Positions 1-9,885 of a DNA stretch of 63,941 nt are shown piece after piece. Positions within the stretch are counted from its first letter, which is position 1. Every line of letters begins with the position of its first letter. Under the pieces are notes generated by a model that saw only the letters and a program-made list of their open reading frames with translations, searched no databases and had not been told where the DNA came from. The position numbers and the translations under genes were made by a program. The stretch is from contig CAZRUA010000007.1 in the NCBI GenBank assembly GCA_964603125.1, positions 1-63,941 of the forward strand. The letters are read 5' to 3'. Source of the DNA: CAZRUA01 sp964603125. GTDB lineage: Bacteria > Bacteroidota > Bacteroidia > B-17B0 > Aurantibacillaceae.

Positions 1-1939
1 GTTGTATTTGATTGATGCTAGGGAGATTTGTACTTGTGTTATAATTAACACTTAACGATTTATTATCACTGAAACGATAGCGATAACCAACAAATGGTAA
101 AACATTAAATACGTTTTGTTTTAAACTTGTATTACTGAATAGATTTTGATTATCTACAATAACACCTTTAAACTTGGAACCAATTGCAAATCGTTTCTTT
201 TTGGTTTCATAAATTAGTCTTAACGAAGGATTATAAACATATCGCTTTGTTTCAAACTTATTACTAAAAGTAGAATCCAAATTTGTGTACTCGCCGTTAA
301 TTAAATTAAGTGCTTCCTTATCTTGCTTATTAATACTATGTCTCAAGTCAACTTGAGTTTCTAATTTAAGCTTTTTAGTAAAGGGTTCAGTAAAACCAAC
401 ATTTAAATTATGGCTAAAATTACTCGTTAAACTATTCTTAGTTTGATCAACATTACTTGACACTAAATTAGTATCTATTAAATTTTTAGAAACTAATAAA
501 GCTGAACCATCTGTTACATCTTTACTGATATCATAAGAAGCATCTAGTCGTCGGTTCTTCTTTTGAAAATTACGCTTCAAATAAAAATTACTTTGAATAC
601 TGTAATTCAAATTATCACCTGTATTTGAAATGTCGGTTTCGCGAGTTAAAACCTCTGACTCGGTATAAAATTGATTAGCTGTAATACTACTTTGCGTTGT
701 TTTACCATATGAAAATTTAGGACGAATACCAATTTCGGTTAGCGAATCGACATTACTAGTTATATTTAAATTAACACTATGCGTTTTAGTATTCGAAACA
801 TTTGTTACTTCCTCAAGATTGCTATAAGTAGTATCGGTTAAATAATAAGTGTTCCGTGTTGATTCAGTAGCCTTTAAACTATTTTGATTGAAAGAATAAT
901 TGGTTAAAATTTTTGTCTTTGAAGATATTTTATCCGTGTAATACAAACCTGTTTTAAAAATTTGTGGTATACCGTTGTTAGAATTATTATTACTGAAATA
1001 AAAAGTTTGATCATCGTTACTAAAGAAATTACGTTCGTTATCCAAGCCGTACTGATTGATATCCTGCCAATTAAAACGAGTTCGAGGAGTATTACCTGCT
1101 AAAGCAAAAACAGATATTTTCGTGTTTTTATTAAAACGATTGGCTAAAAACTCCCCTTCATAAAATTTCTGAAAATCACTTGCACCCTTTACTTTCCCAA
1201 AGTATCCCTTCTTTGCTTCTTCTTTCAACTTTAAATTAATAATCTTCTCTGTCTCGCCTTCTGCTGCATTTTCATTTGTTGGCTCAACAGCTTTATCGTA
1301 AACCTGAACAGACTCAACATTACTCGCGTTTAAATTCTTGGTTGCTACAGTTGGGTCACTTCCAAAAAATTCATCACCATCTACCAATACTTTGCTCACA
1401 GTTTTACCTTGTGTTGTTATGGTTCCATTAGAAGAAACTTTCATTCCTGGTAGTTTCTTTAATAAGTCTTCAACAGTAGCGTTGGGCTTTACCTTAAAAG
1501 AATCAGCAGTATAAATCATCGTATCGCCTTTGAAATAGATAGGATCTTTAAAACCCACAACTTTTACTTCGGTTAGTTCTAAGTCTTTAGGTGGTAAAAC
1601 TACTTTCTCCAAATCAAACTCTGATTTATCCTTACTTCCAGCAACTATATAAACACCATCAGAAAATACAGGATGAGAAATAATTACTTGATAAGTATCA
1701 ATGGGTAAATTTTTCAAAACAAAAACACCATCACCATCAGTACGAGTGAACTTAACTAAAACAGAATCGTTTATACGAACAGCCATAGCAACTGCACCTG
1801 GAATAGTGTATGTTTTACTGGTATCGTAAGCTGTACCTTTTATTTGAAATACAGGCTGAGTTTGTCCATTTGTGTATGATGACAAACAAAATAAAAAACA
1901 AATAACAGCTACGAGGCTTATTCCTTTTCTATCTGTCAT
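1..1939 (-). CDS. Outer-membrane beta-barrel receptor-like protein, 3' end outside window
   Basis: The frame is open from an ATG at 1937-1939 to the window edge, so about 646 N-terminal residues are visible and the C-terminus is missing. The protein starts with a hydrophobic signal segment (around residues 8-22). A carboxypeptidase-regulatory-like Ig fold follows (about 30-115), then a plug-like region (about 140-215) containing LLKKLPGMKV and VLVDGDEFFG, then aromatic, polar alternating beta-barrel sequence. This order is typical of Bacteroidota outer-membrane barrel proteins related to TonB-dependent receptors; the substrate cannot be inferred. No SusD-like partner is present. The start overlaps the last 11 bp of nadB, so the two are probably co-transcribed, although no functional link is evident. 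Confidence 0.85.
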   Translation of the reverse strand, partial: MTDRKGISLVAVICFLFCLSSYTNGQTQPVFQIKGTAYDTSKTYTIPGAVAMAVRINDSVLVKFTRTDGDGVFVLKNLPIDTYQVIISHPVFSDGVYIVAGSKDKSEFDLEKVVLPPKDLELTEVKVVGFKDPIYFKGDTMIYTADSFKVKPNATVEDLLKKLPGMKVSSNGTITTQGKTVSKVLVDGDEFFGSDPTVATKNLNASNVESVQVYDKAVEPTNENAAEGETEKIINLKLKEEAKKGYFGKVKGASDFQKFYEGEFLANRFNKNTKISVFALAGNTPRTRFNWQDINQYGLDNERNFFSNDDQTFYFSNNNSNNGIPQIFKTGLYYTDKISSKTKILTNYSFNQNSLKATESTRNTYYLTDTTYSNLEEVTNVSNTKTHSVNLNITSNVDSLTEIGIRPKFSYGKTTQSSITANQFYTESEVLTRETDISNTGDNLNYSIQSNFYLKRNFQKKNRRLDASYDISKDVTDGSALLVSKNLIDTNLVSSNVDQTKNSLTSNFSHNLNVGFTEPFTKKLKLETQVDLRHSINKQDKEALNLINGEYTNLDSTFSNKFETKRYVYNPSLRLIYETKKKRFAIGSKFKGVIVDNQNLFSNTSLKQNVFNVLPFVGYRYRFSDNKSLSVNYNTSTNLPSINQIQ

Positions 1940-3497
1940 ACTTTACCATATAATGCAAACCAACGCTTTCTTTGCGGCGCATAGCATGTTTAATTATTAA
2001 ATAACCCACACAAATTATATTCCTTAGCTCACACAGCTCGGGTGAGATTGTTGTTTTCTGATACAAGGCTTCATTTTCTTTATACAAAATTTCCAATCTA
2101 TCAAAAGCGCGTTTCAAGCGGAGTTCACTACGCACAATACCAACATAATTACTCATAATTTGCTGTACCTCGCGTAAACTCTGTATAATCAAAACTCGTT
2201 CTTCGGGATAATCAGTTCCTTCCGAATCCCAATCAGGAATTTCATCATTAAAACTTGCATGTTGCAAATTCTCTATGGAATACTTTGCGGCTCTATCCGC
2301 AAAAACAACAGCTTCTAATAATGAATTACTTGCTAATCGGTTTCCACCATGCAATCCTGTTCTAGCACATTCGCCAATAGCATATAAATTAGAAATAGTA
2401 GTTTTAGCATTTTCATCCACAATGATACCTCCGCACAAATAATGAGCAGCTGGAACTACTGGAATATACTTAGCAAATGGATCAACACCCAATTGCATGC
2501 ATTTATTATAAATATTTGGAAAGTGTTCAATAAATCCTTTTCTATCCAAATGTCTGCAATCTAGATAAACAAAATCTTCCCCACGAGTTTTCATTTCATT
2601 ATCAATGGCGCGCGCTACAATATCACGAGGCGCTAAGGATTTACGCTCATCATACTTATGCATAAATTCCTTTCCATCTTGTGTTTTTAAAATTGCGCCA
2701 AAACCACGAATAGCTTCAGTAATTAAGAAACTTGGATTCTCACCTGGATTATATAAGGATGTTGGATGAAACTGCATAAATTCCATATCTTGGATATGGC
2801 CTTTAGCTCGGTAAACCATCGCTATTCCGTCGCCCGTAGCTATTTTTGGATTTGTTGTAGTTGCATATACATGGCCTGCACCACCAGTAGCCATCACAGT
2901 TGTTTTAGCTAAAAAAGTTTCAATTTTTCCTGTAGTAGTGTTTAAAACATAAGCGCCAAAACAATTGATATCAGTGCTGTGCGAAGTAACTACCTTTCCT
3001 AAATGATGTTGCGTTAAAATATCAATCGCAAAATATTCATCCAAAATATGAATGTTTTTATGCTGCTTTACTTCATGCAACAAAGCGCGTTCTATTTCAA
3101 AACCTGTATTATCCTTGTGGTGCAGAATACGGTGTTCTCCATGTCCACCTTCCTTAGCCAAATCGTATTCACCAGCGCTATTTTTATCAAAGTTAGTTCC
3201 CATCTCTATTAACTCCATAACGCGCTGCGGTCCTTCCGTTACAACAATACGTGCAATTTTTTCGTCGCAAATTCCAGCACCTGCATTTAAGGTGTCTTCC
3301 AAGTGTTTCTCAACGTTATCATTTGATTTCCAGACAGCCGCAATTCCACCTTGAGCGTATTTTGTATTTGTTTCTTCGGGTCTTGCCTTTGTTATAATTG
3401 TAACCGAGCCGTGTTTAGCCACTTTTAAGGCATAACTTAGGCCTGCAATTCCTGAACCAAGAATTAAAAAATCGGTTTTATGTCGTTTTAAACTCAT
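1929..3497 (-). CDS. nadB: L-aspartate oxidase
   Basis: A 522-residue flavoprotein that oxidises L-aspartate to iminoaspartate, the first step of de novo NAD synthesis, in the cytosol. The N-terminus has the FAD dinucleotide-binding motif LGSGIAGL (about residues 13-20). The fumarate reductase/succinate dehydrogenase family signatures follow: HRILHHKDNTG, the FHPTSLY segment, and a C-terminal HGGNRLASNSLLEAV flavin-binding segment. Length matches the family (about 530). nadA and nadC are not adjacent, so the NAD pathway is split in this genome. The gene is divergent from the Nfu gene, with only 60 bp between the likely start codons, which must hold both promoters. NadA, the next enzyme in the pathway, is an Fe-S protein, so an Fe-S scaffold gene next door may not be accidental (inference). 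Confidence 0.95.
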   Translation of the reverse strand: MSLKRHKTDFLILGSGIAGLSYALKVAKHGSVTIITKARPEETNTKYAQGGIAAVWKSNDNVEKHLEDTLNAGAGICDEKIARIVVTEGPQRVMELIEMGTNFDKNSAGEYDLAKEGGHGEHRILHHKDNTGFEIERALLHEVKQHKNIHILDEYFAIDILTQHHLGKVVTSHSTDINCFGAYVLNTTTGKIETFLAKTTVMATGGAGHVYATTTNPKIATGDGIAMVYRAKGHIQDMEFMQFHPTSLYNPGENPSFLITEAIRGFGAILKTQDGKEFMHKYDERKSLAPRDIVARAIDNEMKTRGEDFVYLDCRHLDRKGFIEHFPNIYNKCMQLGVDPFAKYIPVVPAAHYLCGGIIVDENAKTTISNLYAIGECARTGLHGGNRLASNSLLEAVVFADRAAKYSIENLQHASFNDEIPDWDSEGTDYPEERVLIIQSLREVQQIMSNYVGIVRSELRLKRAFDRLEILYKENEALYQKTTISPELCELRNIICVGYLIIKHAMRRKESVGLHYMVKYDR

Positions 3498-3511
3498 TGA
3501 GTTAAAATGCT

Positions 3512-3519
3512 TATTTTTG
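3512..3519 (+). promoter_or_regulatory. Bacteroidota -7 promoter element for the Nfu gene
   Basis: TATTTTTG matches the TAnnTTTG -7 consensus of Bacteroidota sigma factors exactly. A recognisable -33 TTTG is not present at the usual spacing; only TTTTA occurs around 3486-3490. Transcription would begin near 3525. That is downstream of the first possible ATG (3507) and upstream of the ATG at 3558, so it helps decide the start of the gene. Confidence 0.45.
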
Positions 3520-3557
3520 TGAACGAAAAAGAAAGGTTAAAGATAATTAATTTAAGC

Positions 3558-4181
3558 ATGGAAACGAGAAAAATACCATATATAGTATACGCGGAAGGAA
3601 CGCCAAATCCTAATTCAATGAAATTTGTTGCTAACAAGTTGCTGATTGAAAACGGCGCAACGGCACAATATGGTAGTTTAGCTGAAACAAAAAAAGCTCC
3701 TTTAGCTCAAAAGTTATTTGAATTTCCTTTTGTTAAGCAAGTTTTCTTCTCTACAAACTATATTAGCGTTACTAAATCTGACATAGTAAGTTGGGATGAT
3801 GTTTTATTGGAATTACGTGTTTTTATTACTGAATACTTAAACGCTGGTAATCCAATTATAAATGAAATACCTAGTCAGGAAGTTGCTATAGATAATACTT
3901 TTAGCGAAACGAAACAAGTATATACACAACATGCTGCTCCCAAAAACGAAATTGAAGTCAAAATAATTGAAGTGTTGGAGCAATACATTCGCCCTAGTGT
4001 TGAGCAAGATGGGGGCTTAATTACTTTTAAATCTTTTGAAGATGGAAAAGTAACTGTTCAGATGAAAGGAAGTTGCAGCGGTTGCCCAAGTAGCACTATT
4101 ACTTTAAAAGCAGGTATCGAAGCTTTATTGAAGCGCTTATTACCAGATGCAGTGAATGAAGTTGTGAGTGAAGCTGTTTAA
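3558..4181 (+). CDS. NifU/Nfu-type iron-sulfur cluster scaffold protein
   Basis: A 207-residue cytosolic Fe-S cluster scaffold or carrier. The N-terminal half is an Nfu N-domain with the signature YAEGTPNPNSMKF. The C-terminal half (about the last 75 residues) is a NifU-like domain with the cluster-binding CxxC in GSCSGCPSSTITLK. A longer open frame begins at 3507, but its 17 extra residues are not family-like and lie upstream of the transcription start predicted from the -7 element at 3512-3519. The ATG at 3558 is therefore preferred. The gene stops 2 bp before the convergent SiaC-like gene ends, with no obvious terminator between them. Nfu proteins deliver 4Fe-4S clusters to enzymes such as NadA and LipA. 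Confidence 0.9.
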   Translation: METRKIPYIVYAEGTPNPNSMKFVANKLLIENGATAQYGSLAETKKAPLAQKLFEFPFVKQVFFSTNYISVTKSDIVSWDDVLLELRVFITEYLNAGNPIINEIPSQEVAIDNTFSETKQVYTQHAAPKNEIEVKIIEVLEQYIRPSVEQDGGLITFKSFEDGKVTVQMKGSCSGCPSSTITLKAGIEALLKRLLPDAVNEVVSEAV

Positions 4182-4183
4182 AA

Positions 4184-4591
4184 TTAAACACTAATTATAT
4201 TGATGTCAATTTTAACAAGATCAGCAAATTCTTCTCCTGCTTCTTTGTTATCGATATCGTCTGCCTGATAATACCAGTTTACAACCAAACTTACATCCTT
4301 ATTTTCTGTGCTTACCTTTTTTAATTCTGTAAGTACTTCATTAAAAACTCTAACGGTTGAAGAGTTGAAGTATTCCATGTTAAAATTTACGGTAGTAGTA
4401 ACCTGTTTACCGTATTCTTTGCAAAGAAAAAATAAATAATTTTTGTAGTCGTTGAGCCATTTATAAACAGGTTCAAAAAACTCCCTAACATTATCAGGGC
4501 GTGACTCACCGCTAAAATCAAGGGTATGATTTCTATGATCTAAAACTATTTTAGGAGTATTAGCAGTACCTTCAATATTATAAATATCCAT
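4184..4591 (-). CDS. SiaC-family regulatory phosphoprotein (DUF1987)
   Basis: A 135-residue cytosolic protein of the DUF1987/SiaC family, recognisable from the N-terminal NTPKI segment, the GESRPDNVREFFEPVYKWL helix, and the YFNSSTVRVFNEVL segment. In Pseudomonas SiaC a threonine in the equivalent loop is phosphorylated by SiaB and dephosphorylated by SiaA, and unphosphorylated SiaC activates a diguanylate cyclase. Here the aligned loop reads NSST, so Ser77 (or Ser78/Thr79) is the likely phosphosite (inference). It lies 36 bp downstream of a gene encoding both a PP2C phosphatase and a SiaB-like kinase domain and is very probably co-transcribed with it. No diguanylate cyclase gene is in the window, so the output partner is unknown. 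Confidence 0.85.
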   Translation of the reverse strand: MDIYNIEGTANTPKIVLDHRNHTLDFSGESRPDNVREFFEPVYKWLNDYKNYLFFLCKEYGKQVTTTVNFNMEYFNSSTVRVFNEVLTELKKVSTENKDVSLVVNWYYQADDIDNKEAGEEFADLVKIDINIISV

Positions 4592-4627
4592 AACGTTAAA
4601 ATGTTTGTTAAATATACAATGAAATTT

Positions 4628-7288
4628 TTATTTAGGAATTCTAATTTCTAATGAATATAAAAATAATTCATCATTAAACTCTTCGAAATAAGCATTAATC
4701 AATGCTTTATCCATAAACTTGCGCATTATATCCATAAATCCTATTCCTGCTCCAGATGCATCTGTTTGCGAAACACGTAGAACTTGTTCTTTAATGTTTT
4801 CATTAAGCTGGTTTTTACTCGTACTTGATACCTGCTCCCACCTTTCTTTATGCTTTAATCCTGAAGATTTATCCAAATAATTTCCGAAGCGAAGTACAAG
4901 ATTATCCTCAATCATGCATAACACGAAATAAGATTGAATAACCTTATTGTTCTCATCATCATGGAAATGAAAACCATGACGGTAGATATTATCCAAGCTT
5001 TCAACTAAAAGTGAATAAACTCGTTTTCGGAAACTTAACTCGCTAAAATTACTTTCTAAATAAGCTTTTAAATCACTTAAGTGCGAATTCATAACCTCAT
5101 AATTCATATTCCCCACATGTATAAATGCAGGATCGGTAGCAAAAGATTGAACATAGTCTTTTGCATAATTATTTATATGATTCGATAAATGGTGGTACTT
5201 ATTAAAGCTTGCTTCGCTTTTTAAATCAGAAACTTTAGTATCACACACATTATTAAAAATCCAAACACTTACATCATCCATTTGTTCTCTATCTCCCTTC
5301 CATTCTTTAAACTTATCTCTAATTCTTCTCATTTGATCAATAGAATCGAGACCTGACAACGAAGTTAGTAGCGATTGCAAATTATTTGAACCAAACTTCT
5401 TGTTATCGCTTCCACCCTTTTGGTCGATAATACCATCCGAAAAAAGATACACCTCCTTAACTTCAGATATCTTGAATTGCATTTGTTCTATTTCTGAATT
5501 GATTTCCTCGTATTTTCCAATTTCAAGATTTTTAAACTTAAGATAACTAAATTTAGATTCAGAGTCAACGTAAGCAAATTTAGATGCTGAGCCCGTGAAA
5601 CAGACTGTTTGAGCTATTGGGTCAACTTGCATTACTACCAAATCAACTCCATATAAACCACTATCCCCCTTTTTAAATGAATTGTGCAATTCAATATTTA
5701 ATTTACGAATGATGTCATCTAATGAATTGTAACTTTTTGTATTAATAATTTTATCCAAAGATTTTATAACTAGCAAACTGATGAAAGCTCCGGAAACTCC
5801 ATGTCCTGTGCAATCACCTAAAACATAGATATTTTTATTTCCTTCGGTATAGTAATTGTAAAAATCACCGCTAACAATATCACAAGGCAAAAAAAGTATT
5901 GAAGAATCCACTACCTTTTTAATTTCTTCATAAGAAGGCAATAATCCATTTTGAATATTATACGCATAAGAAATATTATCATGTATCATTTTATTCTTCA
6001 ACTCAATTTCCTTTGATGAAAGAATTAATTTGTTTTGCCTATCATGCAATTGCGCCCTTTGCGACTCAATTGTGTGCTTTTGCTTCATGGTAATTCTCCA
6101 ACGCCAAACAATAACACCTATTAGCAATAAACACACTACTAAAGCTACAACTGCATACACAATAACTTTTTTCCTTCGCTCAGACCTTTCATTTTCTATT
6201 GCCATCTTCTTGTCAAACTCAGCATTTTGAAGCATTTTATCTTGCTCATGTTTAAAATTTAAATCCTTTACAGTGCTTTCTTCCTTAAGTTTACTTGAAT
6301 AAACACTATCTGAGTAATCTCTATACTTGACGTAACATTCCAATGCTTCCTTTGGCTTATTTAACTTTGTATAGATATTATATAATCCTTGATAAGCATC
6401 TCTGTAATTCATAGTTACATTTCCTTTATCAGCATATTGCAATGCTAATTTATAATACTTCAATGCTTCATTATTGTTATTTAGCTTTAACATCAATCGT
6501 CCGTAATAAAAACAAGAAGGGGATAAAGTTCGTTCATCATTGTACTTCAGCGACCAATTTAAAGCTGTAGTTAAATACAATTTTGCGCTATCAATATTTT
6601 CCTTTTCCAAATAGATTGTTCCGGCATTTCGATAGGGTGTTATTAATTGAACTTCAGGAACCTTGAGTTGTTTGCGCAATGCAATACTTTTTAAAATATA
6701 GAGCAAGGAGCTATCCGTTTTACCTAGCTTACCATAAATTGTACCTAAGTTATTATAATCAATACTTAATAATCTAAGTTCATTTGTTTTTATATGCAGC
6801 GAAATAAAGTAAGGAAACAAATCCAAAGCCTTTTGATACTCCTTAATTTTAATATAAGCTGTAGCCAAATTATTCTCAATATTTGCCTTACGTTTTTCAA
6901 CCTCAAGCGTTTTGGCCTTAACAGTTTGTAAAATTAATAGAGCCTTTTGGTACATATCCATTGCCTCAATAGTTTTACCTTCATCCATTAAGTAAAAGCC
7001 CTTGTTCTCAACTCCTCTGACTTTTTGCATTGTAAAACGTTCAACAATCAAGGGATTATTTTTGTTTGTTTCTAATCCATTATCACAAAAACTAATTAAA
7101 GCATCACATAGCGAATCAAGAATTTCCGCTTCACTTACATCCGACATGTCCGCCAGTAAACGAGCCTTGCCAGTATCGGTATTACAAATCTTATATTGAT
7201 TTAAGAGTTCATTGTACTCTTGTGCATAAGTTACACTTTGGGAAACAAAAATTAAAGATATAAATAAGTTGAAAAGTTTTACTCTCAT
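4628..7288 (-). CDS. TPR sensor with fused PP2C (SiaA/SpoIIE-like) phosphatase and SiaB-like kinase domains
   Basis: An 886-residue inner-membrane signalling protein. Order: signal peptide (1-22), TPR repeats (about 40-335, periplasmic), one membrane helix (about 375-395), coiled coil (about 400-440), SpoIIE/PP2C phosphatase (about 450-680), and a C-terminal domain (about 700-886). The phosphatase keeps its metal ligands in CDIVSGDF (Asp470, Asp475), GDCTGHG (Asp492), FSDGIID (Asp618, Asp622) and MDDVSVW. The last domain resembles SiaB-family GHKL kinases: an N-box-like LLVESLDNIYRHG (Glu763, Asn767) and a G-box-like SGAGIGFMDI (845-854). Domain identity for the C-terminus rests on motif recognition and is less certain than the phosphatase. 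Since a SiaC gene follows, the enzyme probably sets SiaC phosphorylation in both directions in response to a periplasmic signal. Confidence 0.85.
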   Translation of the reverse strand: MRVKLFNLFISLIFVSQSVTYAQEYNELLNQYKICNTDTGKARLLADMSDVSEAEILDSLCDALISFCDNGLETNKNNPLIVERFTMQKVRGVENKGFYLMDEGKTIEAMDMYQKALLILQTVKAKTLEVEKRKANIENNLATAYIKIKEYQKALDLFPYFISLHIKTNELRLLSIDYNNLGTIYGKLGKTDSSLLYILKSIALRKQLKVPEVQLITPYRNAGTIYLEKENIDSAKLYLTTALNWSLKYNDERTLSPSCFYYGRLMLKLNNNNEALKYYKLALQYADKGNVTMNYRDAYQGLYNIYTKLNKPKEALECYVKYRDYSDSVYSSKLKEESTVKDLNFKHEQDKMLQNAEFDKKMAIENERSERRKKVIVYAVVALVVCLLLIGVIVWRWRITMKQKHTIESQRAQLHDRQNKLILSSKEIELKNKMIHDNISYAYNIQNGLLPSYEEIKKVVDSSILFLPCDIVSGDFYNYYTEGNKNIYVLGDCTGHGVSGAFISLLVIKSLDKIINTKSYNSLDDIIRKLNIELHNSFKKGDSGLYGVDLVVMQVDPIAQTVCFTGSASKFAYVDSESKFSYLKFKNLEIGKYEEINSEIEQMQFKISEVKEVYLFSDGIIDQKGGSDNKKFGSNNLQSLLTSLSGLDSIDQMRRIRDKFKEWKGDREQMDDVSVWIFNNVCDTKVSDLKSEASFNKYHHLSNHINNYAKDYVQSFATDPAFIHVGNMNYEVMNSHLSDLKAYLESNFSELSFRKRVYSLLVESLDNIYRHGFHFHDDENNKVIQSYFVLCMIEDNLVLRFGNYLDKSSGLKHKERWEQVSSTSKNQLNENIKEQVLRVSQTDASGAGIGFMDIMRKFMDKALINAYFEEFNDELFLYSLEIRIPK

Positions 7289-7411
7289 AGGTTAATGATG
7301 CAGCTAGTATTTGGCTAAAACAACCAACAAACTACCTTACTAAATTAAGAATAAAATAGTATTGAAACAAATAACAAAACTTTGCTAATTAGTGTTTCTG
7401 ATTGCACGAAT

Positions 7412-9817
7412 CTATTTACCAGTTTTAACTCGATTAAACTCATCGTCACTAACCGTTCGATTTTTATAATTGCTATTTTTAAGTTTCCCAAACTTATAGT
7501 TAAGAGCTAACATGTAATAATGCGTGCTCATTTTGGATCGGTAATCTATATTATACAACGGAATATTACTTGTTCCTTGCATAATATACTGTTTAAATAA
7601 ATCGTTAGCAACAAAACGACATGTTAACTTATCCTTAAAAAAGTTCTTTTTTATAGTAACATTAAATTGAGCGAATGGCATTGATGAAAATATTCCATCA
7701 ACTGCAGATGAAGTATACTCATAAGTAAGTTCCATTGAAAAATATTTCTTAAATCTAAACTCGTCATACAAATAAATGCTGAAAGTAGGTTTACTATTTT
7801 TAACCAGTACACCATTTTGTTGATACTGAAAATTATTTAAAAAGTAGCCGAAATAATTGGCGGTTGTCCACCATTTAATTTCGTAGGGAATTGTAATCCC
7901 AAAAGAAAACGTTTCACTATTCTTTAAATTCATTGAAACTGCGGTAAATGCATCGGTAGAATCACTTAATTTATTTACTACTAAACTTATCGGACGAAGT
8001 GTATTGCTATAGCCCAATGTTAAATTAGCTTCCTTCATATATACCAATGAGGCTTCTACTGAATTTGTAATAGAAGGTAATAAATAAGGATTTCCACGAA
8101 ATGAAGTAAGGTTATCGATGTAATTAACAAAAGGGTCCAAATCTTGAAAGGTTGGACGAGTTATTCGGCTGGTAAATGTTAGGGAAGTATTTAGATCCTT
8201 AGTAAAATCATAACCCAAATAAGCATTAGGAAATACATTAATGTATTTTCTATCGATTACCTGTTGATTCAAGGTTTTAGAAAACCCATCTGAAAAGGTA
8301 TGCTCAGCTCTTACACCAGCTCTCGCATTGAATTTATTTTTCATAAATTTCAATTGAGAATAAAGTGCTCCAATATTTTCAGAAAAACTAAAACCGTTTA
8401 AATAAGTTGGATCAGAAACATAACCTGAGCCCGAAACAAAATTTTCAAATTTAATATCGCTAGCTTTTTGAATGTTCGATTCCTTTAAACCTAATTCCAA
8501 TTTCCATTTACTATTAAAAGCTTTTGTAAAATCAACTTGTGCGCTGATAATTTGAATATTATTACTGTTCGTGTTTCTTTTATCTTGTTGTATAATACTT
8601 CCATTTGCAAATGTTTCCTGGAAGATTGTTGAAGTATTTTTAATTCCGAAAGACCCATACTGAGCTGCCATAAATAGCTCTGTACCCAAAGTATCTAACT
8701 GTTTTGAGTAATTAGCATTAATGCTATTATTAATTGTAACAGGTGTATTTTGCGTTTTAGTTTTTAAAAGATATTGTTCATCATCATTTTGCAAAACCTG
8801 GTTTTGATTGTCAGAAATATTTCTTTTTAAATCATAATAACCAGCATATTGCAAACCCAAGTTACTTGTGCTATCAGGCCGATAGTTAGCTCCAACGCGA
8901 TAATAATGTACTTTTGAAAACCTTTGAATATCATAAATTGCATTATTCAATTGCATCTTAGTACTATCATTCATGTTATAAAAACGTTTATAGTTATCTG
9001 AACTCCACTGATTACCATAATTAGTTCCATAACCACTACTTAACGACCATTTGCCCTTTGTGTAATTAAATCGAATTCCCGAATAAGCAAATAACTCCTT
9101 TATATATAAAGTGTTTTGAATAAAATTTCCGTTAAATCCTTGAACGGAATTCCGAATAGTTATAATATTGATAACAGCTCTTCCTGCCGCATCGTATCTA
9201 GCGCTTGGATTCCGGATAATTTCAATACGTTTAATATCACTTGAGGGGATTGATTTTAAAATATCAACGGATGAGATTAGCATCCCATCTAAATAGATAA
9301 TTGCATTTCCCTTACCAAATACGGAAACATTATCCGTGCTACTTACCATAACACTTGGAGATCGGCGCAAAACATCCAAAGCATTTCCCGCTGTGCTTAA
9401 TGTAGTACTTTCAACATTAACCCTAACTTTTTCGCCATCAACCTCAAACATGGGCAATTTCGCCTTAACAGTTACCTCGCCCAATGCGATTTCGTCCTTT
9501 AAAATAATTTTCCCTAAATCATAAACTGAGTCAGCAATAACTATTTGTTGAATGTAATCAGCATATCCAACTGACATAATTTTAACTAAAACAGTATCAC
9601 TAGTTAAACCTTCTAATAATCCTATACCATTCTCAAAAGGAGCTCCCTTAATAATTGATGAATCTTTGTATGCTAGCGCAATAATATTCCCAAACTCCAC
9701 CGCTTGCTCCTTACTTGAAACAATTTTTGCTTTTACTACTTTAGTTGATTTTTGAGCAATTAAAAAAGGGGTGCTTATTATTAGAAATAAAACTAAAAGG
9801 AATATTTTTTTAATCAT
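7412..9817 (-). CDS. Outer-membrane beta-barrel receptor-like protein
   Basis: An 801-residue protein with a signal peptide ending near residue 21 (FLIAQ). It has an N-terminal carboxypeptidase-regulatory-like domain (about 25-115), a plug-like region (about 120-220) with NALDVLRRSPSVMV and IEIIRNPSARYDAAGRAVINI, and a long beta-barrel to the C-terminus. This is the same general class as the truncated gene at the window start. It lacks a clear TonB box and has no SusD partner, so the cargo is unknown. It stands between two TPR-PP2C sensor genes, 123 bp from one and 68 bp from the other. A functional connection (for example, a barrel regulated by or reporting to those sensors) is speculation. 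Confidence 0.88.
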   Translation of the reverse strand: MIKKIFLLVLFLIISTPFLIAQKSTKVVKAKIVSSKEQAVEFGNIIALAYKDSSIIKGAPFENGIGLLEGLTSDTVLVKIMSVGYADYIQQIVIADSVYDLGKIILKDEIALGEVTVKAKLPMFEVDGEKVRVNVESTTLSTAGNALDVLRRSPSVMVSSTDNVSVFGKGNAIIYLDGMLISSVDILKSIPSSDIKRIEIIRNPSARYDAAGRAVINIITIRNSVQGFNGNFIQNTLYIKELFAYSGIRFNYTKGKWSLSSGYGTNYGNQWSSDNYKRFYNMNDSTKMQLNNAIYDIQRFSKVHYYRVGANYRPDSTSNLGLQYAGYYDLKRNISDNQNQVLQNDDEQYLLKTKTQNTPVTINNSINANYSKQLDTLGTELFMAAQYGSFGIKNTSTIFQETFANGSIIQQDKRNTNSNNIQIISAQVDFTKAFNSKWKLELGLKESNIQKASDIKFENFVSGSGYVSDPTYLNGFSFSENIGALYSQLKFMKNKFNARAGVRAEHTFSDGFSKTLNQQVIDRKYINVFPNAYLGYDFTKDLNTSLTFTSRITRPTFQDLDPFVNYIDNLTSFRGNPYLLPSITNSVEASLVYMKEANLTLGYSNTLRPISLVVNKLSDSTDAFTAVSMNLKNSETFSFGITIPYEIKWWTTANYFGYFLNNFQYQQNGVLVKNSKPTFSIYLYDEFRFKKYFSMELTYEYTSSAVDGIFSSMPFAQFNVTIKKNFFKDKLTCRFVANDLFKQYIMQGTSNIPLYNIDYRSKMSTHYYMLALNYKFGKLKNSNYKNRTVSDDEFNRVKTGK

Positions 9818-9885
9818 ACATAGTATATTAATTGCTAAAGTATAATAGAAAACAGATTAAAAGTTACAATCAAAGTGATGATTTA

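Noticed and set aside
3052..3354. 100-residue plus-strand frame in nadB
   Set aside because: It is an antisense shadow within a well-recognised enzyme gene.
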